Shown here in pieces: positions 41,310 to 50,271 of a stretch of DNA of 64,000 bases (within the stretch, counting starts at the first letter, position 1; each line of letters starts with the position of its first letter). A model generated the notes under the pieces. That model did not search any database and was not told the origin of the DNA. It saw nothing but the letters and a program-made list of their open reading frames with translations. This DNA comes from Prorocentrum cordatum. Lineage: Eukaryota > Sar > Dinophyceae > Prorocentrales > Prorocentraceae. The stretch lies in the NCBI GenBank assembly GCA_963575745.1, contig CAUYUJ010014323.1, positions 334,393-398,392 of the forward strand. Direction: 5' to 3'. The position numbers were made by a program, and so were the translations under genes.

Positions 41310-42660
41310 TACATAACTATCAAAGGCAATGCTTCCAGCTATGCTTCTACACATCGCTGTTAGGTTGCTTTGCCGGGACAAGTCAAGCACATACTGTTCA
41401 TCGGCAAGTTGGCACCCGTTGGCTCTCATGCAGGCCCGTAGGAGGTCTGCGGGGCCCCCTTTATCCTTAGTGAGGGCATCGGCCAGTTGTCGATTCGTCG
41501 GACACCAGCGGAAGCTCGCACCACAGCGTTTGACCCAGTCTTTGACCACCACCACGTCGATAGCACACCGCTTGTCTTCTAGACTGGAGGGGGAAGTATT
41601 CGCTTTCACATGGTCATACGATGATTTACAGTCTGTCACCACAATAGGTTCCCGTGTGCGCATGCAGGCGTCAATAGTCTGCACATCGACGGGCCCGTCG
41701 AGGGCCTCATACAACAGCAAAGACATCCACTCTAGGGCAGCAAAATACGAGGAAGCCGCCTGAGCCTCTCCCGACAACGCGCTGGGTACCAGTCGTTTGA
41801 GTCGGAACGAGCGCCAATTGAACGGGGTCCATAGGGGCCTCTTTGCCGACTGCAATGTCGGTAGACGTAAGTAAACGCCAGAACATATCCGGCCTGGGCC
41901 CCATTGTTTTTTTGCATTTCCCCAGGCTGCATCCAGATGCGCAATGATGGTCAGTTGTCCGGGTGGTATCGGCAAGTAAGTAATCGCCGAGTCTGCGCAT
42001 TGCTTGGCGCGACGTACCATCGCGGCGCTCTGAGCGAGCTCTCCCGCAGTAGGCTGTGGGAAACAGCTTTGTCCGAAAGAAACCTGGCAAGAAAGATCTG
42101 GTCGGGTCTCCTTGCGCACCCATCCACCGTCTCCGAAACAGGATCGGCCCTGGGCAATCTCGGTCGCGTTGGCCTTGGCCTTGGGATCCCGAAGTCGTTG
42201 TCGACTGAAACGAACCGGTCGCATTTTCTCCACAAGCTTGGCCTGGTTCCCCTGAATGGTTTTGGTTTCGGAGTCCCGGGCATAGTGGGTGCCGCAGAAT
42301 TCGCCAGCACGGGTCTGCCACTTGCGAAACGGAAATCGTTCGCGAAGACGTCGGATAGCCTCGTCGTGCCGAGTGCCATGCCCGCCCGTGATGCTGTCAT
42401 CCACGTGGCATGCCAGCAGACTACCGTGGTCTCGTAGAAAGTACGAGGCAGGGATCAAATCGACTAGGACAGAAGCCAAGTTGTCGTAAATAGCCATCAA
42501 ATTCTTGAAACCATTCAAACGGTGCATCGTTTTTACCGCACAGGTTGCCGGTAACTTCCAGAATCTCTCCCTCGGGATGTCCTGGAATTCCCCTGGGCAA
42601 GGTCGTGAAAAGTGGTTCCCGCCTCCTGATGTTCTTGGCTTCTGGGAAAGCACAGTGCAC
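41310..42660 (-). pseudogene. Copia reverse transcriptase-RNase H, frameshifted
   Basis: Two frames. 42660-42430 reads EPLFTTLPRGIPGHPEGEIL then GNLCGKNDAPFEWFQEFDGY and QLGFCPSRFDPCLVL, an RT palm section. From about 42430 another frame gives GSLLACHVDDSITGG (the YxDD box as HVDD), GGWVRKETRPDLSCQVSFGQ, SGEAQAASSYFAALEWMSLL (RNase H Glu), PIVVTDCKSSYDHVKANTSP (Asp) and FRWCPTNRQLADALTKDKGG. All are ordinary copia RT-RH landmarks. At least one frameshift near 42430 separates them, so the enzyme is not made as is. Confidence 0.85.
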
Positions 42661-42661
42661 A

Positions 42662-44671
42662 TCACCGAATTGTCAATCCCACTGGTGGCTTGCCACCATC
42701 TGTAAGCATACCGCTCTCCCGAAAAGGCGTAATAGTTGGACTCTGTAGCTTCCCTTCTTGAATCAGTTCAGATAGGTCGGGATCCAGATACCCCCTGAGG
42801 CACCAGCGAGCCTTGATACGAGTAGGTTGGCCCTCCTCCTCCTTTCTGGTCATCGCAGAACGTCCGGGGATGAACCTGGAACTCCACTTGGTCCTCACCT
42901 CCTGCTCCTCTCTCTTGGGTGCCGCCCGTAAACATCCTTTCAAGATCAGGTTCTCGACCTCCAGGGCACGGGCTGTCTCGCCCTTGCGCATCAGCTCGCT
43001 GGAGGCGCCCTTGAAACTGAGCTCCTTCCGACCGCGTTGTGAGATGGCTCCGACCAACGGCGTCGTAAAGGGTTGGCGCCACTCGGCGGTGTTGGTAGCT
43101 TCGACTCGGGCAATGCGTTCGATTGCCGCAGTCGCGAGAGCAGCAACCTCAGGCCCCTCGGCCTGACACAGGAGAGCCTCGCGCTCAAGGGGCGGGCTTC
43201 GCGTAGCCTGTCGGAGCAACGGCATTGTCGCAATAGCAACATCCTCGGGGGCTATCGGGGGTAGGAGATCGTCGTCGTGTGGGTTGTCGTCAAGCGTCGT
43301 CGGGTCTCGCCCCTCGGTGGAGCGTGGGCCCTGTTGGGCCACAGGCTGCATGACCTCGTCGATGGGCCGTTTCGTTGTCATGCGTCGTCGTGGTTGTTGT
43401 ACAGGCTGTGTCGGACCTACCGTTGGAGTCGTTGAGGGCCCCGTCGGAGGCTCGGGAGGCACTGGGGGCCCTGTCATAGCGAGACTCCTGGGGTTGGCAT
43501 CAGTGCTCGGGGTTTCGGCGGTCTCGGTGGGAGTCTCTACTGGACTCTCGGTAGTGGGCCTGCTGTCATGGAACTCTGGAGGGGCCATGGGGAACTCCTG
43601 CTTGGTGAGGTCCAAGAAATGTAAGTGTCCCCCAACGGAACTCAATTGTTGTTTCTCGTCCTGGAGCACTTGCTCCACAAGTTGATCCCCTTGTACCTCG
43701 CTGGTCGAAGCCGGTCGAAGTTGGGAAGGGTCGGCCCGAATGAGGTGCCCCCGGTGGGCGAGCCACCAGTTTCGCCCCTGTTGTCCAATAAGTATTCCGC
43801 GTCCATGCCACCTCGCATGGGCCTTCTTCCCCTTCCGCCAGTAGGCCACCTTGTCCCCTGGTTGGAAAGCGCAAGTAACTCTGTCTCGGGAAGAGACAGC
43901 ACGGCGGAGATCCTGATCGTCCCGTGCCTGGAGCAAAGCGCGCGTCGCCTGTTGGCGCATCTCTCGGGCTCTGGCACAGGCAGTATCATGCAACGGGCCA
44001 GTCGCGCTCACCACATCGACAGCGTCCTGAAGCAAGTCTCCAGGGAGTCGGGGTTCTTGGCCCAACACGTGCTGATCGGGGGAATAACCATCTACCCGCA
44101 GCATGCGCTGCTTGGCGTCAGTCGTCGCATCGACACACTCGGCCCACTCGTCATAATTATGTGGTTGGACCGTCTCCAGTAGTTTCTTGAAGATGCGCTT
44201 GCACCGTCCCCCGTGTGATTCAGTTTTCCCATTTTGCCATTGTCCCTCCCCCGCTACCGGCACAATCTCGGTCTGTTCGAGCTCCAGGGGGTCCGCAAGG
44301 GCGGCCCCAATGTTGGCCTTACCCGCATCCACCACGATACGCTCGGCAGGACCGGCCCAACGTTTCCAGAACTGTCGGTAGGCTCCCCGAATCGTCCCGG
44401 AGTTTTCTCCCTGTAGCAGTGGCGCCATAACCAGGAAGGACGACGCGTCGTCCACAATATTGAGAGCGGGGACCGCATGTGTAGGTCCCTTCCAGCCTGG
44501 AATGTTTACCCCATCGATTCCCACCTGTTTGTTGAATTCCCAAATCCGGTGCCCCGAGACGGTTCCAGATGGTTTCGGCATTCTGTTTTCGTCACAGATA
44601 TCAAACCGAAAACTTCGAGCTAGCCGACTGGCCTCATCGCGCCCCCCACCGTGTCGCAGGATTCGAACCAT
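42662..44671 (-). CDS. Copia integrase and RT N-terminus
   Basis: 669 codons. Integrase core triad is visible: Asp in VGIDGVNIPGW, with LNIVDDASSFLVMAPLLQGE, second Asp in IVVDAGKANIGA, and Glu in QNGKTESHGGRCKRIF. The C-terminal integrase part has FQPGDKVAYWRKGKKAHARW and RNWWLAHRGHLIRADPSQLR. After a long Pro/Thr linker, FIPGRSAMTRKEEEGQPTRI then KARWCLRGYLDPDL begins the reverse transcriptase. The frame stops at 42662 after GLTIR; compared with family members a stretch of RT seems missing or shifted there. Integrase inserts element cDNA into the genome. Confidence 0.85.
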   Translation of the reverse strand: MVRILRHGGGRDEASRLARSFRFDICDENRMPKPSGTVSGHRIWEFNKQVGIDGVNIPGWKGPTHAVPALNIVDDASSFLVMAPLLQGENSGTIRGAYRQFWKRWAGPAERIVVDAGKANIGAALADPLELEQTEIVPVAGEGQWQNGKTESHGGRCKRIFKKLLETVQPHNYDEWAECVDATTDAKQRMLRVDGYSPDQHVLGQEPRLPGDLLQDAVDVVSATGPLHDTACARAREMRQQATRALLQARDDQDLRRAVSSRDRVTCAFQPGDKVAYWRKGKKAHARWHGRGILIGQQGRNWWLAHRGHLIRADPSQLRPASTSEVQGDQLVEQVLQDEKQQLSSVGGHLHFLDLTKQEFPMAPPEFHDSRPTTESPVETPTETAETPSTDANPRSLAMTGPPVPPEPPTGPSTTPTVGPTQPVQQPRRRMTTKRPIDEVMQPVAQQGPRSTEGRDPTTLDDNPHDDDLLPPIAPEDVAIATMPLLRQATRSPPLEREALLCQAEGPEVAALATAAIERIARVEATNTAEWRQPFTTPLVGAISQRGRKELSFKGASSELMRKGETARALEVENLILKGCLRAAPKREEQEVRTKWSSRFIPGRSAMTRKEEEGQPTRIKARWCLRGYLDPDLSELIQEGKLQSPTITPFRESGMLTDGGKPPVGLTIR

Positions 44672-44809
44672 CTCCCGAGGAGCCGCATGGCCCAGGTTAA
44701 CGTGTAGCTTCTGGAGGGCATTTCGGATGTTCTGAGCATTCGCAATGGGGGAAGGAGGGTTATGCTGGTCCTGTTCGGCCTCGGGATCCTCCAGGCCCGC
44801 GGCCAGGCA

Positions 44810-47269
44810 TCACTGAAACAGTTCGGCCTCTAGCAGCTGCAGGCGCCCGCGTTGCGAGGCCTCGCGTAGGCTGGCCTCCAGGGGCAGAAGCGACAGCTCC
44901 TGCTCAAAACTCAGTGGAGCGTCGACACGTGCGGCCCAGAACTGCGCCAGGTCGTCGGTGCCTCGTAAGATCGCTTCACAAAAGTCCGTCGTGTATAAAC
45001 CTGCCCATATACCCCTGGAAACACCGTTCGACGCTCCTTCGACGGTCGCATGATCGCGGTTCCCGGGACAACGTTTACCCAGGCATCGAGCCAGTCGTTG
45101 GGACGAAACCAGCAAACGCGTTTGCTTCTTCGCAGAATTGGGGCCCCCGGGTGCTCGTAGACCGCGTGCACACATATCGGCCGATACTTCCAGCATCCGT
45201 TCTCGTAAACGTTTCATCTCGGGCATCCTCCACGCAATCGATCGCGCGGGGTGTTCAAACACGGCGTCGTACCCGCGATCGAGTTGTGCATGTATTTCGC
45301 ATATACAGTGCCGTATGTGCGCGCGTGCCTCTCGTACCATACGCACATGTTCCGTCATGCTGCGCAGTCGGGCGCTCACCGTCGCAAAGCCGCCGCACCA
45401 TATACATGGGGGACAGGCCACCAACACCCGGGGTCGAAACCGTTTCAGCTCATTGGGGATCTTATGTTGCACCGTTCGGTCGGACAGATCGTAACCCGCC
45501 AGTAAATCATGACTGCGCCCCGTTCCACGGTTGGTCTCTTCGGCCCGCTTCAATATTCGAGGTGGGGAAAACAAGTCCGAAACCCGCCATTGCACTTTCT
45601 CGTGGGAGATACCTAGAGCTGCCCGAAGATGTTCTTGCAACTGGCGTCGGATGCTGCATGTCAGTGCCGAGGTCCCGGGCTCCTCAAAATTCGCCGTGGT
45701 CCCGGGGGTCACCTGGTTCGTCTCCTCCTCCTTGTTCGCCTCCTTCGAGATCTCCTCCTCCGTGTCCTCCGTGGCCTTTTCCTTCTCCTCCTCCGCCGGG
45801 CCCGTCGAACTCTCAAGCTCCGTTGCGAGCTCCTTCGACGATTGCAGTTCGTTCTCGGCCGTCACCGTGCAGACATCCGTGATGCCTGCGACCACTGGCA
45901 TGATATAGTTGCCAGACTTCGTCTCCTCGAGGTCCACCGTGGCCCCCGGGGCATCGAACGAAATCTGTTTCGTCGTGAAATCCATGCGGCCTTGGAGGGC
46001 CTTAAGCAGCGGCTTGCTCAGCAGGAGCGGAACGTCTCCGCGTACCACCGCAGCCGCGATGTAGCCCTGCACCTGGCCGATCTCGACGGGGATCTTGACC
46101 GCCGGACGCGACTCCTCGCGCCCGCTGTTCCCGAACCTGAACACGTTCATCTCCTCGTGGGACTCCACTCGCTGGCCTCTCGACTCCAACAGGGACTTCA
46201 GCTTCGCCAGCGGGTTCTCCCCGATGAGCGCCCGGCCACAGCCAGGGCCCACCGCGCCCTTGCCCGTCGGGCGCGCGAAGAGGATCTCCACGGGGATGCC
46301 CCCGTCCGGCTCCGCCACGGCACGACGAGCCCGCAGCTGCTGCAGCGCGGTGGCAAGGCTGGCGTCGCGCGCTCTGGCTCCTTCCAGGACCGCGAACGCT
46401 GCCCCCGCCGCCGCCGTCGACTGCTTGCCACGCCTGCCGAAACCCTTGCCCTTCTTCTTCGGGCACTCGCGAGACCAGTGGCCGATCTGCTTGCAGGCAT
46501 GGCACCGTGTCTTCCGCTTGGCCCCCTCGAGCTCGCGGCGGAAGGTGATCTGCAGCTTGTCTGCCTTCTGGAAGTTTCGCGTCTTGCGAGCATCGTTGAT
46601 ATCCTCCTGGGCCGTCTCCAGCTCGTACTGCCACGGCCGTGGGGAGGGAGGAAAGCAATCTTCATCGTCCTCTGCTTGGTCAGCCAGAAACGCGCCTGCC
46701 TCGACGCGTCGCAGCTGCGGCACCTTGTAAATGGGAAACGCAGCTCTGATCGCCACCTCCACGTCATCCGCCGTGCACTTCGCCGCCTTCGCCTTCACGA
46801 TGGCTCGCTGGTCGGGCGCGAACCCGCACCGGTGCAGCAGGATCCAAGCCTGTGCCTCCGCCGGGAACTGAACCTTGGCTTTGACGCCACACTTCTGGAA
46901 CACCTCCTTGGCCCTGCCCAGCCAGGCCGCGATGGTTTCTCCTTCCCGTCCCTGAAGTCCAAACACCGCCTCCAAGTTCTCGCCTAGGATATATTCCTGT
47001 TCTTTCGCAGGCCAGCGCTTCAACAAGAGGTCTAACAAAACCTGTTCACCATCCTCTACCTCATAGTCTTCAAACTCGAGGTGGTCCACAATCTCCAGCG
47101 CTGAACCCTGCAGCAAGGTGTAGACAAAAGGCAGTGTAGACTCCAGCTTGCGGCAAGCCATCGCCGAGCGAACCCACTTTATCCACTTCCGCAGCTCCTG
47201 ATTGCTGCCTTGTCCGTTATCTCCGTGAAAATACCGAAGCCCCTTCGGATCCGTGGTCTCTGTCGTCAT
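44810..47269 (-). CDS. Copia Gag-protease with MTase-like domain
   Basis: 819 aa from ATG 47269. Residues about 1-230: Gag (LPFVYTLLQGSALEIVDHLE, YILGENLEAVFGLQGREGET). Zinc knuckle CHACKQIGHWSRECPKKKGK is an intact CX2CX4HX4C. Protease region GPGCGRALIGENPLAKLKSL corresponds to the family DTGCGxxLIG, with the catalytic Asp missing (PG instead of DTG). After an acidic Glu/Thr stretch comes RVLVACPPCIWCGGF, then AVFEHPARSIAW, then GLRAPGG...RLLVSSQRL and CLGKRCPGNRDHATVEG, a module with PPC and E-x-P motifs like a cytosine methyltransferase (see findings). Ends at 44810; integrase follows in another frame. Confidence 0.8.
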   Translation of the reverse strand: MTTETTDPKGLRYFHGDNGQGSNQELRKWIKWVRSAMACRKLESTLPFVYTLLQGSALEIVDHLEFEDYEVEDGEQVLLDLLLKRWPAKEQEYILGENLEAVFGLQGREGETIAAWLGRAKEVFQKCGVKAKVQFPAEAQAWILLHRCGFAPDQRAIVKAKAAKCTADDVEVAIRAAFPIYKVPQLRRVEAGAFLADQAEDDEDCFPPSPRPWQYELETAQEDINDARKTRNFQKADKLQITFRRELEGAKRKTRCHACKQIGHWSRECPKKKGKGFGRRGKQSTAAAGAAFAVLEGARARDASLATALQQLRARRAVAEPDGGIPVEILFARPTGKGAVGPGCGRALIGENPLAKLKSLLESRGQRVESHEEMNVFRFGNSGREESRPAVKIPVEIGQVQGYIAAAVVRGDVPLLLSKPLLKALQGRMDFTTKQISFDAPGATVDLEETKSGNYIMPVVAGITDVCTVTAENELQSSKELATELESSTGPAEEEKEKATEDTEEEISKEANKEEETNQVTPGTTANFEEPGTSALTCSIRRQLQEHLRAALGISHEKVQWRVSDLFSPPRILKRAEETNRGTGRSHDLLAGYDLSDRTVQHKIPNELKRFRPRVLVACPPCIWCGGFATVSARLRSMTEHVRMVREARAHIRHCICEIHAQLDRGYDAVFEHPARSIAWRMPEMKRLRERMLEVSADMCARGLRAPGGPNSAKKQTRLLVSSQRLARCLGKRCPGNRDHATVEGASNGVSRGIWAGLYTTDFCEAILRGTDDLAQFWAARVDAPLSFEQELSLLPLEASLREASQRGRLQLLEAELFQ

Positions 47270-47354
47270 TCTGTGGTCTGTCGTCTGCCAGCGCCTCCCG
47301 GCAGGCACTGGGCGTCCCTCCTAGGACGCTGGAGCAACCTGCTCCGCTACCAAG

Positions 47355-47541
47355 AGGAAAGCCACAGCTTTCCTCTGGCCGACCACATGATGTGCAAAGA
47401 AAAAAACATGCAAGGTTTCGTCTCGTGCCCCGCACTACGAACGATCCCTGATCCAAACAGCAGCGGAGAGAGAGCGCATATGAGCAAGATGAGACATGGT
47501 TGCTACAATGCACTGGTCTGTGGCTCACTCTGACAAAAACA
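47355..47541. repeat. Dispersed repeat, copy 2 (partner at 24007)
   Basis: Same 170-bp sequence as 24007-24177 with an extra 19 bp (ATGAGACATGGTTGCTACA-like) near the 3' end. Here the hairpin is longer (AGAGGAAAGC/GCTTTCCTCT). It starts 86 bp upstream of the copia gag ATG, so it is likely part of the element's leader or LTR. It runs into a TCC tract. Confidence 0.85.
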
Positions 47542-47544
47542 TCC

Positions 47545-47620
47545 TCCTCCTCCTCCAACTCCGCTCCCCCTCCTCCTCCAACACTTCCCCCTCCTCCTCC
47601 TCCTCCCCCTCCTCCTCCTT

Positions 47621-47688
<68 letters not shown>

Positions 47689-48667
47689 AATCATCACCAT
47701 CACCATCATCATCATCATCATCATCAGCAGCAGCATCATCATCATCATCAGCATCATCATCATCATCAATATCATCATCAGTGTCATCAGCCTCAGCATC
47801 ACCATCATCATCATCAGCAGCATCATCATCAGCATCATCACGATTAGCATCATCACAATCATCATCGTCATCACCTTCAGCATTACCATCATCATCGTCA
47901 TCATCACCAATTTTAGCATCATCATGATCAGCATCATCAGCAGCAGCATCAGCATCATCATCAACATCATCACCACCACCACCAGCATCAGCATCAGTAG
48001 CATCATCAACATCATCATCATCATCATCATCAGTATCATCGTCGTCAGTAGCATCATCATCATCACCATCAGCAGCAACAGCATCTTCATCCGCATCCTT
48101 AGCATCATCATCATCATCATCAGCATCATCATCAGCATCATCAGCCGCGACAACATCCTCACCATTCTCAGAATAATCATCATCTGCAGCACCATCATAA
48201 CACCCTCATCATCATCATTATCATCAGCATCATCATCATCATCACCATACGTGCCATATTCAGCATGGTCATCATTATCGTCATTACCATCGCCATCATC
48301 TCCGTCTTCGTCATCGTGGTCATCATCAGCAGCATCAGCTCACCATCATACCCATCATCATCATGATCATCAGCAGCAGCATCATCATCGTCCCTCCTGC
48401 TCCCCTTTCTCGGCGTACTCTTTCTCCACCCCCGCCTCCTTTCTCCTTCTGTCCTCGCCTGTTTCTGTCGCTCGATGTCCCCCCCCTTATCCTCCTTGTC
48501 CTCAGCATTCTCATCACCATCACCATCATTATCATCAGCAGCATCATCGTCATCATCACCAGCATCGTCATAATCATCATCACCACCACCATCATCATCA
48601 TCATCATCATCACCCGCATCACTACCCTCATCATCCTCATAAGCATAATCATCACCATCATTATCAA

Positions 48668-48700
<33 letters not shown>

Positions 48701-48874
48701 TATCCTCATCCTCATCCTCATCCTCATCCTCCTCATGATCATGATCATCATCATGCTCACGATTGTGATCATGATCATGGTCATTATCCTCATCATCATC
48801 ATCACCGCCATCACCATCACCACCACCACGACCACCACCACCACCACCACCACCACCACCACCACCACCACTAC

Positions 48875-48963
<89 letters not shown>

Positions 48964-48975
48964 ACTTGGGCCCTC
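47545..48975. repeat. TCC then ATC/CAT microsatellite, 1.4 kb
   Basis: TCC units to 47620, then ATC/CAT units with CAG, CCA and TTA interruptions, and a cleaner ATC run at 48870-48962. A non-repeat island with TCC/CTT at 48395-48500. Poly-His and poly-Met frames are artefacts. Confidence 0.95.
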
Positions 48976-49088
48976 TGAGGCTAGGGCGGGCCGCTCCCGC
49001 TGGCCGAAAACTTCTGCGAGGCGGGGGAGCGTCGCCTCGCCAGGGCGCGAAAGCGATCGGCACGCCGGGGCCCCCTGGCCTCCCCGCC

Positions 49089-49102
49089 TCTCCTCCCCTC
49101 CT

Positions 49103-49138
<36 letters not shown>

Positions 49139-49165
49139 TCTCCTCCTCCTCCTCCCTCATGCTTG
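49089..49165. repeat. CTC/CTG polypyrimidine-rich tract
   Basis: CTCCTGCTCCTGCTCC units. It precedes dispersed repeat copy 2 just as 11038-11165 precedes copy 1. Confidence 0.8.
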
Positions 49166-49186
49166 TTCCTTGTACAAAACTCCCCC

Positions 49187-49640
49187 CTGTCGCACCCGCG
49201 GACGTGTCGGAAGGGCATACAAGGCTTTTTGCCTGATGCTTTCTCACCGCTGATGATCCTGAAGCCTGGCATTCGCACCAGTTTCACAAACGAAAGGCGG
49301 GTTGTTTTCAACATGTGGCCGTCACCTTAGCGCCGCGCACATTCGTCCAAAAAACTGCAACAGTTTCACGAATGGAGGGCGGGTGTTTTGAAAATGCGGT
49401 TCTCGCCTTAGCGCCGCGCACATCCGTCTGAAACGTTTCAAGGATTCGCACGATTGAAATCCCACGTGTGGTGTTCTGGAACGAATGATGACAATCACGA
49501 CGCAACAATCACGTTGATGTGCGGTGTTCAAGCCCCAGGAGTGTTCTGGCACGGTTTAGGGCTGTCCGGACGCAGCTGCGACGTTGATCCGCAGTTTAAG
49601 TCCCAAGATGGGTGTTTAGGCACAGATGAAGATTCCCAAA
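49187..49640. repeat. Dispersed repeat copy 2 with internal tandem units
   Basis: 49187-49320 aligns with 11185-11330. From 49260 a unit of about 92-95 bp (GCAACAGTTTCACGAA, GGGCGGGTGTTTT, CGCCTTAGCGCCGCGCACAT, TCCGTC) is repeated about twice, then TGTGGTGTTCTGG/TGCGGTGTTCAAG segments repeat to 49560. Confidence 0.65.
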
Positions 49641-50271
49641 CGGTTACGCCTTAAGGGGGCACTTCCCGCGATGAAAACGAATTCGCGCAGGGATCTATAA
49701 AGAGGGAATTTGGTGGGACGGGTTATTGCCAGCTCGTTGTTCCGTCTTGTGTTTACACTGATCCTCCTCTTCCCCCTCCTCCTCTTCCTCCTCCTCCCTC
49801 TCTCTCTCTCTCTTTCTCTTTTTCTCTCGTCGCCATGTAGTCTTTCCCTGAGAATCGGGGTAAGATGACAAAAGAATTCAGATCTCATGTTCACTCTGCT
49901 CAGGGAGACCGGAGGCGGGATGAGACATCGATAAGACGGATATCCGTCAAGCTAAACCGCTCTATCAGGAATAGGAAGGGAGGAGGAAGGCCGAGGACGG
50001 ACGACGACGAATCGCCCGCGCGCCCAGCGCGCTCCTTTTCTCTCCTGCCAGCCGAGGTCGGCTGGTTTGAGCAGTTATACAGCTGCAGAAACGCAGTTTC
50101 AGTTCACGCGGACAGTTCGTTGCATGCAAGCTAAGTTCAAATTGAGTATGAGGCGGAGAGGAGCATATTCACTCCCCCCGCGGCGGGCCGCGTAGAGCCC
50201 ATCCAGCCACAGCGCCCCCGGCCTGTACATTTGCACAACCACCGGAGCCAACCCGAAAAAGCTTTTACGGC
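49641..50271. other. Stretch without a supported gene
   Basis: Contains a CT-rich run at 49755-49830. Possible 3' flank of the ORF at 50272 on the minus strand. No domain, RNA or repeat recognised. Confidence 0.45.

Larger units (their letters stand above)
41310..47541 (-). mobile_element. Ty1/copia-type LTR retrotransposon
   Basis: Order on the minus strand is Gag - protease - MTase-like module - integrase - reverse transcriptase - RNase H, which is the copia order (integrase before RT) with an extra module. Three frames are used. No matching LTR pair was seen: the 5' side has the dispersed repeat 47355-47541 and the 3' side runs into microsatellite. The element is thus truncated or its LTR has been lost at 3'. 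Confidence 0.9.

Noticed and set aside
44650-44675. GGTTCGAATCC on the minus strand, a perfect tRNA B box
   Set aside because: It lies inside the integrase reading frame (MVRILRHG) and no A box, anticodon arm or acceptor stem can be drawn around it.
47600-49330. 468-codon poly-His/poly-Ser frame and its poly-Met partner
   Set aside because: Frames over ATC/CAT microsatellites stay open by chance; no non-repeat coding sequence is attached.
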